Notes: generated by a model from the letters alone, not told the origin. 64,000 nucleotides of DNA from DASXUG01 sp964620425 (GCA_964620425.1 CAZUGV010000005.1:1-64000); one strand, 5' to 3'; counted from the stretch's first letter, positions 24,853 to 33,549 are shown. A program made the numbers and translations.

Positions 24853-25811
24853 GCCTCTTTCCATTCAATAAAATTAGCCCGTTGGCTATCGCAATATTAG
24901 CTTCGTCTATATTGCATATCGGGTTGATTACTTCGATTAATTTCACGTTTCCTAGCCTTCGGTCTGCAACAGATAAAATGCCAGCGTTGGATGTGGTGCT
25001 GGTTAATGCTAAAACTAAATCCAAACCTAAAAAGGCGGATGCACTCGCACAAGCAAATTTAGACCGAGGCGGTAATACCGAAGAAAATCGGCAAATGAAA
25101 TCTGCGCTGCCGCCCCCTAAAATTAAAACATCGGAACTGACTGTGTCTGAACAAGCACAATCTTCTGCCGCTGCAATGCAAGCAGCGAAAGCACAATCTG
25201 AAGAAGAGCGTCAGCAAGAGCGTGTTGCAGAACTTGAAAAAAAAGCGCAAGAGATTATGACGCAACTTAACGCAATCAAAAAAATTGAAACTAAACCAAC
25301 ACAACTCGCTGCCGCAAAATCGCCTGCGGAGGGACAAGCACAGAACAGCATCAATAACACCAACGCGAAAGATTTAATGGAAACCACGTTGGAAATCGCT
25401 CGTTTAGAAGCGCAAATTGCGAAGCAACAAGAGGAGTATCAAAAGCGCCCCAAACGTAAAATGCTGGGTGCACGCACGCAAGAGTATCGCTTTGCCACCT
25501 ATGTTGAATCATGGCGTCAAAGGGTAGAAAAAATGGGTAATTTAAACTACCCTGCAGCGGCAAAAGCACAAAAAATATATGGAAGCCTGCGCATGACAGT
25601 CGCCATTAAGGCTGATGGTAATATCGAAAAGATTACAATTAATCAATCATCTGGACATCGTGTTTTAGATGAGGGCGCGAAGCATATTGTTGAAATTGCA
25701 GCGCCTTACCCTAAATTCCCAGATCACCTAAGTAAAGATACCGATGTGATTGAAATTACAAGAACTTGGACGTTTACCAAAGAGGATGGTTTAGCAACCA
25801 AATCTGAATAG
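24849..25811 (+). CDS. TonB-family energy-transducer-like protein
   Basis: This 320-aa protein has one N-terminal membrane helix (LAIAILASSILHIGLITSI), then a long Lys/Glu/Ala/Gln-rich coiled-coil region (about residues 60-205). The C-terminal TonB-like domain has YPAAAKAQKIYGSLRMTVAIKADGNIEKITINQSSGHRVLDEGAKHIVE split by typical beta-alpha pattern. The start is TTG 24849, overlapping the mpl stop by three bases. The 'tonB2 / TonB C-terminal domain' class is clear; exbB and exbD are not in the window, so the receptor it serves is unknown. Confidence 0.85.
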   Translation: MSLFPFNKISPLAIAILASSILHIGLITSINFTFPSLRSATDKMPALDVVLVNAKTKSKPKKADALAQANLDRGGNTEENRQMKSALPPPKIKTSELTVSEQAQSSAAAMQAAKAQSEEERQQERVAELEKKAQEIMTQLNAIKKIETKPTQLAAAKSPAEGQAQNSINNTNAKDLMETTLEIARLEAQIAKQQEEYQKRPKRKMLGARTQEYRFATYVESWRQRVEKMGNLNYPAAAKAQKIYGSLRMTVAIKADGNIEKITINQSSGHRVLDEGAKHIVEIAAPYPKFPDHLSKDTDVIEITRTWTFTKEDGLATKSE

Positions 25812-25883
25812 CGTTTTGAGAGGCATCTATCGCCAAGATTCTAGAAAACAATCATTTAGCAGCAAACATCATAAAAGGGACTT

Positions 25884-26195
25884 ATGTCATATTTTCAATA
25901 TCATATTTTTTTCTGCCTGAATCAGCGGGATGAAGGTGCGGATTGCTGTATGAATCATGGCGCTGAAGCGGCTTTTAATCACATGAAATCGCGAGTGAAA
26001 GCACTTAACTTAAATGGACAGCATCAAATTCGGGTGAATCGTGCAGGCTGTTTAGATCGTTGTGCGGATGGGCCGTTATTGGTCATTTATCCGCAGGCAA
26101 TCTGGTATCGCTTTGTAGACTTGGAAGATATTGACGATATCATTGATACGCATTTGATTAAGCATCAAATGGTAGAGCGTCTCTTGCTTGAGTAA
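25884..26195 (+). CDS. Thioredoxin-like [2Fe-2S] ferredoxin domain protein
   Basis: This 103-aa protein has the thioredoxin-fold ferredoxin pattern. Cys11 lies in FFCLNQR, Cys21 and Cys22 in DCC, and Cys56 and Cys60 in AGCLDRCADGPLLVIYP. Cys11, one of the Cys21/22 pair, Cys56 and Cys60 are the likely cluster ligands. The end VDLEDIDDIIDTHLI is typical. The partner is unknown. It stands after the TonB-like gene with a 72-bp gap and a fair AAAGGGA site. Confidence 0.88.
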   Translation: MSYFQYHIFFCLNQRDEGADCCMNHGAEAAFNHMKSRVKALNLNGQHQIRVNRAGCLDRCADGPLLVIYPQAIWYRFVDLEDIDDIIDTHLIKHQMVERLLLE

Positions 26196-26221
26196 AAAAC
26201 CCAAAATCTAGAGAGTAATCA

Positions 26222-26815
26222 TTAGTTGCAAATGTTAAATTTGAACTTTAGATACGAAGCCGCTGTGTGCACCACAGGCTCGGCTGGTGCATGAAGCCCA
26301 TAGGTGAGCATAGTGCCAGTTGCGAGTACACCAAGAAACAAATGCAATTTAATTTTAGGGTGCTTAAGTTTGCTATAAGGAACAGCAAAAGTCATTAAAA
26401 CCAAAAGCGCTGCTATGCCCCCAACCCAAACCTCGCCCCAAGAATGTGCGCCAACGACAATCCGAGAATAAGCAACAAGCCCGACAATTGCGATGCCTAA
26501 ATAGGCAACAATCACTTTGCCTTCTAATGGCACTTGTTTAAATAATACGGTGGCTAAACTGCCATAAATCATCACGCTTAAACCAGTATGCCCGCTGGGA
26601 CTGCGAATGCCTAAATCCCAAAATTTACCGCAGGAGATAAATATGAGCTTGAGCATCAACAACGTAACTAAACAAAGTATAAGGCTACGTGTAAATAAAA
26701 ATGCCGCACGAAATGATTCTAATGTGCCAATGAGTAAAATCAGAATCACACCAACAGGCAACAACAAACCACTATCACCTGCGTTCGTTACGTTAAGCCA
26801 AAACTCGGTTCCCAA
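26222..26815 (-). CDS. PAP2-family membrane phosphatase
   Basis: This 197-aa protein has about six membrane helices. The conserved motifs are GIRSPSGHTG (near residue 70) and SRIVVGAHSWGEV (near residue 117), which hold the phosphatase His and Arg residues. The first Lys-Arg-Pro motif of PAP2 enzymes appears only as KFWDLGIRSPSG. The substrate may be undecaprenyl or phosphatidyl phosphates; it cannot be told. It converges with the ferredoxin gene across 26 bases. Confidence 0.85.
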   Translation of the reverse strand: MGTEFWLNVTNAGDSGLLLPVGVILILLIGTLESFRAAFLFTRSLILCLVTLLMLKLIFISCGKFWDLGIRSPSGHTGLSVMIYGSLATVLFKQVPLEGKVIVAYLGIAIVGLVAYSRIVVGAHSWGEVWVGGIAALLVLMTFAVPYSKLKHPKIKLHLFLGVLATGTMLTYGLHAPAEPVVHTAASYLKFKFNICN

Positions 26816-26859
26816 GACAATCCTTCAGTGCTAAAACTTAATATATTTGAAATGCTTTT

Positions 26860-27378
26860 TTACTTATGGGAGTGGCTGGACTCGGCAATTTTATCCATCA
26901 TGGCAAAAAGTACGCCCGAAATAATAAAAGTGGCATGTATACCAACCATCCACGCCATTTGCGTATTCGTCAGCGCCGTAACGTTAGGGTCAGATTGATG
27001 CATAAATGCTTTGAGCAAATCAATCGCTGAAATAGCCACAATTGAGCCGATCAACTTAAGTTTTAGCCCTGAATAGTCTACTTTACCCATCCAATCAGGC
27101 CTGTCCACATGGTCTATCACATCAATTTTAGACACAAAGTTTTCGTAACCACTAAAAATAACCATGATCAATAAATTGGCGACTAAGGTTATGTCTACCA
27201 GCGCCAAAATAGAGAGCACTACTTCACGTTCTGGCATGTCGAAAATATGGATAGTGATGTGAAAAAACTCCTGTGCAAATTTAATCAACATAAAAGCTAA
27301 ACCACCTACTAAACCGAGATACATGGGCGCAAGCACCCAACGGCTTCGAAAAATAATACTTTCAATGAGCTTTTCCAA
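26860..27378 (-). CDS. YqhA-family (UPF0114) membrane protein
   Basis: This 172-aa protein has four membrane helices. The family opening MEKLIESIIFRSRWVLAPMYLGL is clear, together with DMPEREVVLSILALVDITLVANLL and VDYSGLKLKLIGSIVAISAIDLLKAF. The function of the family is not established. The start ATG 27378 has AAGGAAG. It is adjacent to, but separate from, the PAP2 gene. Confidence 0.9.
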   Translation of the reverse strand: MEKLIESIIFRSRWVLAPMYLGLVGGLAFMLIKFAQEFFHITIHIFDMPEREVVLSILALVDITLVANLLIMVIFSGYENFVSKIDVIDHVDRPDWMGKVDYSGLKLKLIGSIVAISAIDLLKAFMHQSDPNVTALTNTQMAWMVGIHATFIISGVLFAMMDKIAESSHSHK

Positions 27379-27498
27379 GATGCTTCCTTTTTTTACGACG
27401 ATGTTTGACTGAATTATATCGGCAAATGATGAAATTCTTATGCAAGAATAACGCCAATAAAATACTGTTTTATGACAACGTTGGATGTTGCGGCAACG

Positions 27499-27912
27499 CT
27501 AACCCAACACTTTTTGAATTTTATTTTTCAACTTAAGTGCCGTTGTTTTGTCTATGGGATGTGGATGGTTTTCGCGCATGGCACTCCCCCAAACTGGATT
27601 TGGGAAATGCTTATCTGTTTGATAGCGTGGGATAATATGCCAATGCATGTGCGGGGTTTTATTGCCCAAGCTAGCTAAATTTATTTTATCGGGATTCATC
27701 ACATCACGAATCACTTGCTCCACTAAAAATACGACAGACATCAGTCGCCCTTGTTCTTCAAGGCTTAAATCACTCATTTCTTTGATGTGGTGATTTAAAA
27801 TGACGCGGCAAAATCCAGGATAGTCTAAATCATCGATTCTTACCACACGACAAAACTCGTCTTGCCAGAGCAAATCACCTCCAGCAGTTTTACAAAGCTC
27901 GCAAATCGCCAT
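27499..27912 (-). CDS. HIT-domain nucleotide-binding hydrolase
   Basis: HIT proteins cleave or transfer nucleotides. The 137-aa protein carries the histidine triad in HMHWHIIPRY, after KINLASLGNKTP. Two Cys pairs are split across the N-terminus (CELCKTAGGDLLW and a later Cys) and resemble a partial metal site. The substrate is unknown. It is a single gene with no close operon partner. Confidence 0.88.
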   Translation of the reverse strand: MAICELCKTAGGDLLWQDEFCRVVRIDDLDYPGFCRVILNHHIKEMSDLSLEEQGRLMSVVFLVEQVIRDVMNPDKINLASLGNKTPHMHWHIIPRYQTDKHFPNPVWGSAMRENHPHPIDKTTALKLKNKIQKVLG

Positions 27913-28206
27913 TTCTTACCCCTGACACTTGAAGAATATTAAGTGACAACCCTTGGGATTTTTATTCATACGTTTATCCTCACACTGCAAAAAACCATTT
28001 CAAACATGATAAGCCACTTTTTATTCTACATCAGGAGCTTGGTCAGGTTAATCATATGTTCGATCATATTGAGCGTTTTGAAAGTTTTGACAAAGGCAGA
28101 TTAAAAGATAAACCACATAAGTCAAACCCAACAAATTCATATCGCTCAACATATGTTTTGTGGGGCTGGCGCAAATGAAGCTTGGGTTGATTCAGTCATC
28201 ACTACT
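27913..28206. other. 294-bp gap between the HIT gene and the arsenic operon
   Basis: No recognised gene. On the plus strand one frame is open from 27933 to 28178, with its only ATG at 28056 (40 codons, ending in YVLWGWRK). No family is recognised and the ribosome site is weak, so it may be a gene remnant or chance. No convincing terminator was found after acr3. Confidence 0.35.
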
Positions 28207-29265
28207 TTATACAGCTTCGTACCAATCTTTACTTTTGTTGACGATGGAAACGATAGATAGCATGACCGGCACTTCAATGAGTACGCCTACGACTGTGGCT
28301 AGTGCCGCGCCAGAGTTAAACCCAAACAAGGCAATGGCCGTTGCAACAGCTAATTCAAAGAAATTCGAAGCACCAATTAAAGCAGAAGGCCCCGCTACAC
28401 AATGTGCGACGTTGAATTTTTTATTTAGCCAGTAAGCCAGCATGGCATTAAAGTACACCTGAATGACAATGGGTATGGCGAGTAATCCGATAATAATGGG
28501 CTGGTTGATAATTTGTTCACCTTGAAAAGCAAATAGCAATACCAAGGTAATCAAAAGCGCGCTGAGTGAGATGGGTTGTATGGTTTTAAGTAACGATTGC
28601 AACACACTGTCATCGCTTTTTTTTATCAGTAGTTTTCTAATAAGCTGGCTGATTATCACTGGCACTACAATAAAGAGCACCACTGAAATGAACAGGGTAT
28701 CCCACGGGACTGCGATGCTGGATAGGCCTAACAGCAATGCGACAATTGGGGCAAATGCAAACAGCATAATCGTGTCATTAATAGCGACTTGGGACAAAGT
28801 GAATTTTGGCTCACCATTACATAGATTGCTCCATACAAAAACCATAGCGGTACATGGCGCAGCGGCCAATAGAATCAACCCTGCAATATAGCTATCAATC
28901 TGATCAACGGGCAGCATACCTGCAAATAGTTGCCGTATAAATATCCAAGCCAATAATGCCATTGAGAATGGTTTAACGAGCCAGTTAATAAAGAGTGTTA
29001 CGCCGATGCCTTTGATGTGCTGAAACACTTCGCCCATGGCAGTAAAGTCAATTTTAACTAACATGGGGATGACCATCAGCCAAATCAGCACAGCGACAGG
29101 TAAATTAACCTCTGCAAATTTGATATTGCCAATCGACTGAAAGAAATTCGGGGCTAACTTTCCCAACAAAATGCCCACCACAATACAGCCGAGCACCCAC
29201 CAAGTGAGATTGCGTTCACAGCTAGTGATTTTAGGGGGTGCTTCAACGGGTAGATTTGATGTCAT
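28207..29265 (-). CDS. acr3: ACR3-family arsenite efflux transporter
   Basis: Acr3 exports arsenite. From ATG 29265 the protein has about 352 aa and ten membrane helices. Conserved features include LPVAVLIWLMVIPMLVKIDF, the essential Cys in APCTAMVFVWSNLCNGEP, and LFAFAPIVALLLG. An upstream ATG at 29349 would add 28 residues lying inside arsI, so 29265 is preferred. The start overlaps the end of arsI by 23 bases; it is the last gene of arsC-arsR-arsI-acr3. Confidence 0.93.
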   Translation of the reverse strand: MTSNLPVEAPPKITSCERNLTWWVLGCIVVGILLGKLAPNFFQSIGNIKFAEVNLPVAVLIWLMVIPMLVKIDFTAMGEVFQHIKGIGVTLFINWLVKPFSMALLAWIFIRQLFAGMLPVDQIDSYIAGLILLAAAPCTAMVFVWSNLCNGEPKFTLSQVAINDTIMLFAFAPIVALLLGLSSIAVPWDTLFISVVLFIVVPVIISQLIRKLLIKKSDDSVLQSLLKTIQPISLSALLITLVLLFAFQGEQIINQPIIIGLLAIPIVIQVYFNAMLAYWLNKKFNVAHCVAGPSALIGASNFFELAVATAIALFGFNSGAALATVVGVLIEVPVMLSIVSIVNKSKDWYEAV

Positions 29266-29725
29266 GGCGGTTGCCTTTACGTGAAATAAATTGAATTGTT
29301 TCGCTTGTCGGTGCACAACAGGCCGATGATGCGGATGTGTTCTCAGCACTGTCGTTAAAGGTAGGTGCGCTATCTAGCGTGTGGTAAGTTTCCCACGCCA
29401 ATCCTGAGGGGTCTTGCACCCAATGTTTATCTGACTTTGCGTAGCAACATGTAGCGCCTGATTGGCTTAAAGTGCTCATACCCGCGCTATCTAGCCTTGC
29501 TTTAATCTCTGTCAATTCTGCATCGTTATCCACTTGAATGCCGATGTGATCCAAACCAACCTTAGCACCACGTTGACTAATCGCAAAATTGACGAGTGGG
29601 TCATCTAGCATCCATTTGGCGTAGTCGTTTTTTTCAACAGAAGGTGCCGCGCCAAATATGGTGCTATAGAAGGTAATACTTTGGCGCAAATTTTCGACAG
29701 ATACGTGTAAATGCATGCGTTTCAT
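29243..29725 (-). CDS. arsI: ArsI/CadI-type VOC-family metalloenzyme, probable C-As lyase
   Basis: ArsI cleaves the C-As bond of trivalent methylarsenicals, releasing arsenite. The 160-aa protein has the VOC fold with RMHLHVSVENLRQSITFYSTIFG, LDHIGIQV and the vicinal pair Cys93-Cys94 in GATCCYAKSDKHWVQDP. Family comparison suggests His7, His60 and Glu112 as metal ligands. A second Cys pair (136-137) is in the C-terminal tail. The position between arsR and acr3 supports the arsenic role; close relatives are annotated CadI (cadmium-induced), so that alternative remains. Confidence 0.87.
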   Translation of the reverse strand: MKRMHLHVSVENLRQSITFYSTIFGAAPSVEKNDYAKWMLDDPLVNFAISQRGAKVGLDHIGIQVDNDAELTEIKARLDSAGMSTLSQSGATCCYAKSDKHWVQDPSGLAWETYHTLDSAPTFNDSAENTSASSACCAPTSETIQFISRKGNRHDIKSTR

Positions 29726-29736
29726 GGTTTTATCCT

Positions 29737-30063
29737 TTAATCATTAGTGTTGCAGACCGAATCAGGACAACATTTTTCCAGCCCAGCACAGCAGTTCTCG
29801 GTGAGGTAAGCAAGCAAATCATTCATGGCTTCATAGTCTGCTTTGTAATAGATAAATCGACTTTCTTGGCGCGAACTAATCAAGCCAGCATGACTAAGTT
29901 CTTTTAAGTGAAACGAAAGCGTACTGTTTGGGATACTTAGCTTTTCACCAATCACCCCAGCCGATAGCCCTTCTGCGCCCGATTGCACCAGCAATCTGAA
30001 AATATCTAATCTTGCTTCTTGCGCAATTGATGCGAGTCGTTTTACTGCTTGTTTAGTATCCAT
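29737..30063 (-). CDS. arsR: ArsR-family arsenic-responsive repressor
   Basis: This 108-aa winged-helix protein represses the operon until As(III) binds. The DNA-binding part has IPNSTLSFHLKELSHAGLI. The usual ELCVCDL metal box of plasmid ArsR proteins is absent. Instead the C-terminus has Cys91, Cys92, Cys98, Cys99 and Cys104, as in ArsR proteins that sense As(III) with C-terminal cysteines. It lies second in the operon, after arsC, and probably binds the palindrome at 30740-30755. Confidence 0.92.
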   Translation of the reverse strand: MDTKQAVKRLASIAQEARLDIFRLLVQSGAEGLSAGVIGEKLSIPNSTLSFHLKELSHAGLISSRQESRFIYYKADYEAMNDLLAYLTENCCAGLEKCCPDSVCNTND

Positions 30064-30096
30064 TTGAGCCTAGATTTAAGCACTACGATGATTGCT

Positions 30097-30582
30097 TTAA
30101 AGTGATGCCATCATGCTGGCGATCGCATCCATTTCTTTCTTTAGCGCCACTTTGTCATGTTTTAGCGACTCTAATGGCAACGCTAAAAAGGCTTCAATAC
30201 GTGCACGTAAAATCTTATACGCAGTCATAAAAGCCGCGTTAATTTCCTCCTCTGTGCCAGTAACGTGTGCTGGGTCTTCCACCCCCCAATGAGAGCGTAA
30301 TACAGCGCCTAGGTATGCCGGACATGTTTCATTGGCCGCATTACCACAAACCGAAATAACGATGTCTGGGGTAGCGGGTAGGTTTTCCCAAGACTTGCTG
30401 AAATAACCCTCAGTAGAAATGCCCTCAGAGGTAAGTAACGCGATTGAGCGAGGATGCACTTGGCCAGTAGGCTTGCTACCAGCGCTCATGCCACGCCAGC
30501 CTGTTGGCGCTAGATGGTTAAATGTCGCCTCACCTAAAATGGATCGGCAAGAGTTACCAGTACAAAGAAATAATACGTTCAT
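30097..30582 (-). CDS. arsC: Arsenate reductase, low-molecular-weight phosphatase (thioredoxin) type
   Basis: ArsC reduces arsenate to arsenite. The 161-aa protein has the P-loop CTGNSCRS with Cys7, Cys12 and Arg13. Two more cysteines lie in VCGNAANETCP (Cys79 and Cys87), the pattern of the thioredoxin-coupled enzyme. It is the first gene of the operon, about 150 bases downstream of the promoter. The C-terminal alpha-helical extension (LALPLESLKHDKVALKKEM) is somewhat long. Confidence 0.93.
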   Translation of the reverse strand: MNVLFLCTGNSCRSILGEATFNHLAPTGWRGMSAGSKPTGQVHPRSIALLTSEGISTEGYFSKSWENLPATPDIVISVCGNAANETCPAYLGAVLRSHWGVEDPAHVTGTEEEINAAFMTAYKILRARIEAFLALPLESLKHDKVALKKEMDAIASMMASL

Positions 30583-30735
30583 TATTTATGCTCTTTAGTT
30601 AAATGTTGTTAGGGGCTGCCCTAGAATAACTGGCCCAAATGCTACCAAGCACTCAGCTTTGTCAGCGAAAGCCCATAGGCTCAAGCTATCCGTTACTGAA
30701 TCGTCATTGAGCAATACGGTGTTTATTGTCAATCT

Positions 30736-30765
30736 ATTATTCTATAAATATAGAAATAATGTCAA
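30736..30765 (-). promoter_or_regulatory. ars operon promoter with ArsR operator
   Basis: On the minus strand TTGACA (30765-30760) and AATAAT (30741-30736) are 18 bp apart, 6 of 6 and 5 of 6 matches to the consensus. Between them is the inverted repeat TTCTATA/TATAGAA at 30740-30755, which ArsR would bind to block the polymerase. Transcription should start near 30729, leaving a leader of about 147 bases before arsC. Distinct from the arsC ribosome site. Confidence 0.72.
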
Positions 30766-30856
30766 CATGGATTTATAAAACCACCCCTTAATATCCCAAA
30801 CAACTCTTGATCACCGATGCGTGAGCATCTAAATTCACTAACTTTTTAGCGGGGAA

Positions 30857-31435
30857 TTATCTAGAAAGCAGTTTAAGCGCCTGCTTGATGCCATCTGAAA
30901 CACCCACATCCGCAGGCAATTGCTTCACTGTCAACATCGCTTCTTTTTCGTTGTAACCTAGCGAGACCAGGGCATTGAGAATATCGCCCGTGGCAGATTT
31001 TGGACGCACTGCGTTGTTGGCAGTTACGCCTTCAACCGAGAATTTATCTTTCAACTCCAACAACAAGCGCTCCGCCGTTTTTTTGCCAATGCCCGGCACG
31101 CGCATCAGCATTGCCGTTTCTTGCATGGCAATCGCTTGTGCCAAATCATCCACAGATAAGCCACTGAGAATAGATAAGGCAGATTTTGCGCCAATGCCAT
31201 TCACCTTAAGCAGCTGCCTAAAAGTCAGACGTTCTTGCTCAGAGCCAAAACCATAGAGCAATTGCGCATCTTCGCGCACAATAAATTGCGTGAGCAAGAT
31301 GACTTTCTCGCCAATCGCAGGCAGATTGTAAAACGTGCTCATCGGCACCTCACACTCGTAACCCACGCCATTGCAGTCAATGACGACTTGCGGGGGAGAT
31401 TTTTCTACTAAAATGCCGTTTAAGCGACTAATCAT
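30857..31435 (-). CDS. ruvA: Holliday junction branch migration protein RuvA
   Basis: RuvA binds four-way junctions and loads RuvB. The 192-aa protein has the OB domain (VVIDCNGVGYECEVPMSTFYNLP), the two HhH motifs (VNGIGAKSALSIL, MRVPGIGKKTAERLLLELK), and the C-terminal domain III (GDILNALVSLGYNEKEAMLTVKQL). The start ATG is 31435. It is separated from ruvC by one hypothetical gene. ruvB is not immediately downstream: the next gene in this direction is arsC, about 270 bases on. Confidence 0.95.
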   Translation of the reverse strand: MISRLNGILVEKSPPQVVIDCNGVGYECEVPMSTFYNLPAIGEKVILLTQFIVREDAQLLYGFGSEQERLTFRQLLKVNGIGAKSALSILSGLSVDDLAQAIAMQETAMLMRVPGIGKKTAERLLLELKDKFSVEGVTANNAVRPKSATGDILNALVSLGYNEKEAMLTVKQLPADVGVSDGIKQALKLLSR

Positions 31436-31453
31436 ATTGACCTTACGTTTTAG

Positions 31454-31975
31454 TTAGCCTGTATAGCAAAGATATTCGGCTTTAATAATTATCAGATTTT
31501 TTAATGTGAGATTAATGCAATCAGTAGCTTCTTCGTCAGAACTGCATGCAGAAACAATGGAATTTTTAGGTGGTATTTTTGAAATACCTTCTTTTTTAAA
31601 TAAGTCTGTAATTGATGAGCCAATTGCAATTGGTGAAACTTTATTCCAACGAGGGGTTGAAAACGTAGCACCTTCTATAAAGCTAACTGTAGTGTTTTTG
31701 TTATCCAGTAGAAGAGCTAGCTCCATTCCATCAAAAGTGAAACTACCTACAGAGTGGATATTATTTTCATCATACATCGCTGGCTGAATGACTTCCTTTT
31801 TGATTTTCCCAAGTGCTTTTATACCCTTTAGAGTTTTGAGTAATTTGGGTTGATATGGGCCATCATTGCAACCGATGCTTTTGATAATAACGTTAATTAT
31901 TGGAGTCTTAGCAACTTCAGCTTCAGCGTGGATGCATATTGTTAAGCAAAGCAAGCAAATACATAACCTAAGCAT
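31454..31975 (-). CDS. Secreted protein of unknown function
   Basis: This 173-aa protein has a signal peptide (cleavage near CIHAEA, residue 19) and five Cys after it or within, including the ends SACSSDEEATDC and YLCYTG. It may be held by disulphides in the periplasm. The sequence is not recognised. It lies between ruvC and ruvA, 18 bases from each neighbour or nearly so, and interrupts the usual ruvC-ruvA order. Codon use is more A+T-rich than ruvA and ruvC. Confidence 0.65.
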   Translation of the reverse strand: MLRLCICLLCLTICIHAEAEVAKTPIINVIIKSIGCNDGPYQPKLLKTLKGIKALGKIKKEVIQPAMYDENNIHSVGSFTFDGMELALLLDNKNTTVSFIEGATFSTPRWNKVSPIAIGSSITDLFKKEGISKIPPKNSIVSACSSDEEATDCINLTLKNLIIIKAEYLCYTG

Positions 31976-31993
31976 TGATTACCCCCTTAACAT

Positions 31994-32557
31994 TTATATT
32001 AAACGCCCACCCTTAACCCTAAACCCCGCCGTTGCTAGCTTACCCAAACCTTGCCCACCATGGGCATGGCATATAGCGCAAGCAAGTGCATCAGCAGAGT
32101 CAGGTTTTGGTGCTGCGGGTAAATTAAGTAAGCGTTTGACCATTTCTTGCACTTGTTCTTTTTTGGCGTGTCCGTTGCCGACCACGGCTTGCTTGACTTG
32201 TAAGGCAGTATATTCGGCGACGGATAAATGTTTCATCACAGCCGCACAAATGGCTGCGCCACGCGCTTGCCCAAGGAGTAATGTGGATTGTGGGTTGACA
32301 TTCACAAACACTTTTTCAATGGCGACTTGTTCTGGCTGGTAAGTGTCGATGACTTCAAACAAACCGTCTAAAATGACTTTGAGGCGGGCGGGGAGTTCTT
32401 CTCTATCACCCTCGCCTTCTACCTTGTTTTTTTTAGCACTCGCGGTTTTGATGGTACCGCTGGCAATATAGCTGATTTTTTCACCCGTTTTTTCAATGAC
32501 ACCAAAGCCCGTGATGCGTAAACCTGGGTCTATGCCTAAGATTCTGATGCTCGTCAA
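31994..32557 (-). CDS. ruvC: Crossover junction endodeoxyribonuclease RuvC
   Basis: RuvC cuts Holliday junctions. The 187-aa protein has the acidic catalytic residues in ILGIDPGLRITGFGVIE, VAIEKVFVNVNPQS and KPDSADALACAICHA. The stretch EGEGDREELPARLKVILDG is slightly extended relative to the E. coli enzyme. It lies downstream of yebC, the usual betaproteobacterial order. Confidence 0.95.
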   Translation of the reverse strand: MTSIRILGIDPGLRITGFGVIEKTGEKISYIASGTIKTASAKKNKVEGEGDREELPARLKVILDGLFEVIDTYQPEQVAIEKVFVNVNPQSTLLLGQARGAAICAAVMKHLSVAEYTALQVKQAVVGNGHAKKEQVQEMVKRLLNLPAAPKPDSADALACAICHAHGGQGLGKLATAGFRVKGGRLI

Positions 32558-32609
32558 ATGGTATCCTAAAAATGAAATGCGCTAAGTAAGACAAGGCGGA
32601 TTTTATTTT

Positions 32610-33335
32610 TTACTCCTCAATCACTGCTGATGTGTAAACATCCTGCACGTCGTCTAAGTCTTCTAGCATATCTAGAATTTTTTGCATTTTGACCGCATCA
32701 TCGCCAGTGAACACGACTTCATTCAAGGGCTTCATGGTGACTTGCGCCATCGCCGCTTTAAGGTCAGCGGCTTCTAAGGCTTCTTTCACCGCAATAAAAT
32801 CATTAGGCGCGGTAATCACTTCAATACTGCCATCGTCATCGGTAATAATGTCCTCAGCACCTGCTTCTAGCGCCACTTCCATCACCGTATCTTCTGATAC
32901 GCCTGGCTCGAATACGAGTTGACCGCAATGTTTGAACATAAATGCAACACTGCCATCGGTGCCTAAGTTGCCACCGTGTTTCGTCAGCGCATGACGCACA
33001 TCCATCACAGCGCGTTGGCGGTTGTCGGTCAGGCAGTCAATGATAATTGCGGCGCCATTGATGCCGTAGCCTTCATAGCGAATTTCTTCATAACTCACAC
33101 CCTCTAATTCACCCGTACCTTTTTTAATGGCGCGGGTGATGTTATCAGATGGCATATTTTCTTCTTTGGCAGCCGCTACAGCCGCACGTAGACGTGGGTT
33201 CATGGATGTGTCACCGCCACCCATGCGCGCAGAAACGGTAATTTCTTTGATGAGTTTTGTGAATATTTTGCCGCGTTTTGCGTCTTGACGACCTTTACGG
33301 TGCTGAATATTCGCCCATTTACTATGCCCAGCCAT
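32610..33335 (-). CDS. yebC: YebC/PmpR-family translation or transcription regulator
   Basis: This 241-aa protein has the family opening AGHSKWANIQHRKGRQDAKRGKIFTKL and the later EGYGINGAAIIIDCLTDN. Members bind DNA as regulators or act at ribosomes on polyproline stretches; which holds here is open. It is upstream of ruvC in the same direction. A hairpin CTTAGCGG/CCGCTAAG at 33361-33388 in its leader surrounds a possible extended -10 (TGGTAGAAT on the minus strand). Confidence 0.95.
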   Translation of the reverse strand: MAGHSKWANIQHRKGRQDAKRGKIFTKLIKEITVSARMGGGDTSMNPRLRAAVAAAKEENMPSDNITRAIKKGTGELEGVSYEEIRYEGYGINGAAIIIDCLTDNRQRAVMDVRHALTKHGGNLGTDGSVAFMFKHCGQLVFEPGVSEDTVMEVALEAGAEDIITDDDGSIEVITAPNDFIAVKEALEAADLKAAMAQVTMKPLNEVVFTGDDAVKMQKILDMLEDLDDVQDVYTSAVIEE

Positions 33336-33549
33336 GCTTTAAATCCTTGTGTATTATTAACTTAGCGGATTCTACCACAGCCGCTAAGTTGCAAGCATAG
33401 GCAAGCTAGCGTTCAGTGTGTTTGGGCTAGCAGATTAACAATAATTTCGTGAATTTTTTCCAAGAATATTGTGCCACTGTTAGTTGAAAAGAGTATATTT
33501 CAATTACAAAGGTAACATCATAAAAAATCTAATAAATTGAGGAGTTAAA

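Noticed and set aside
29266..29349. N-terminal extension of acr3 inside arsI
   Set aside because: The extra residues are not conserved, and the first recognisable Acr3 sequence begins at ATG 29265.
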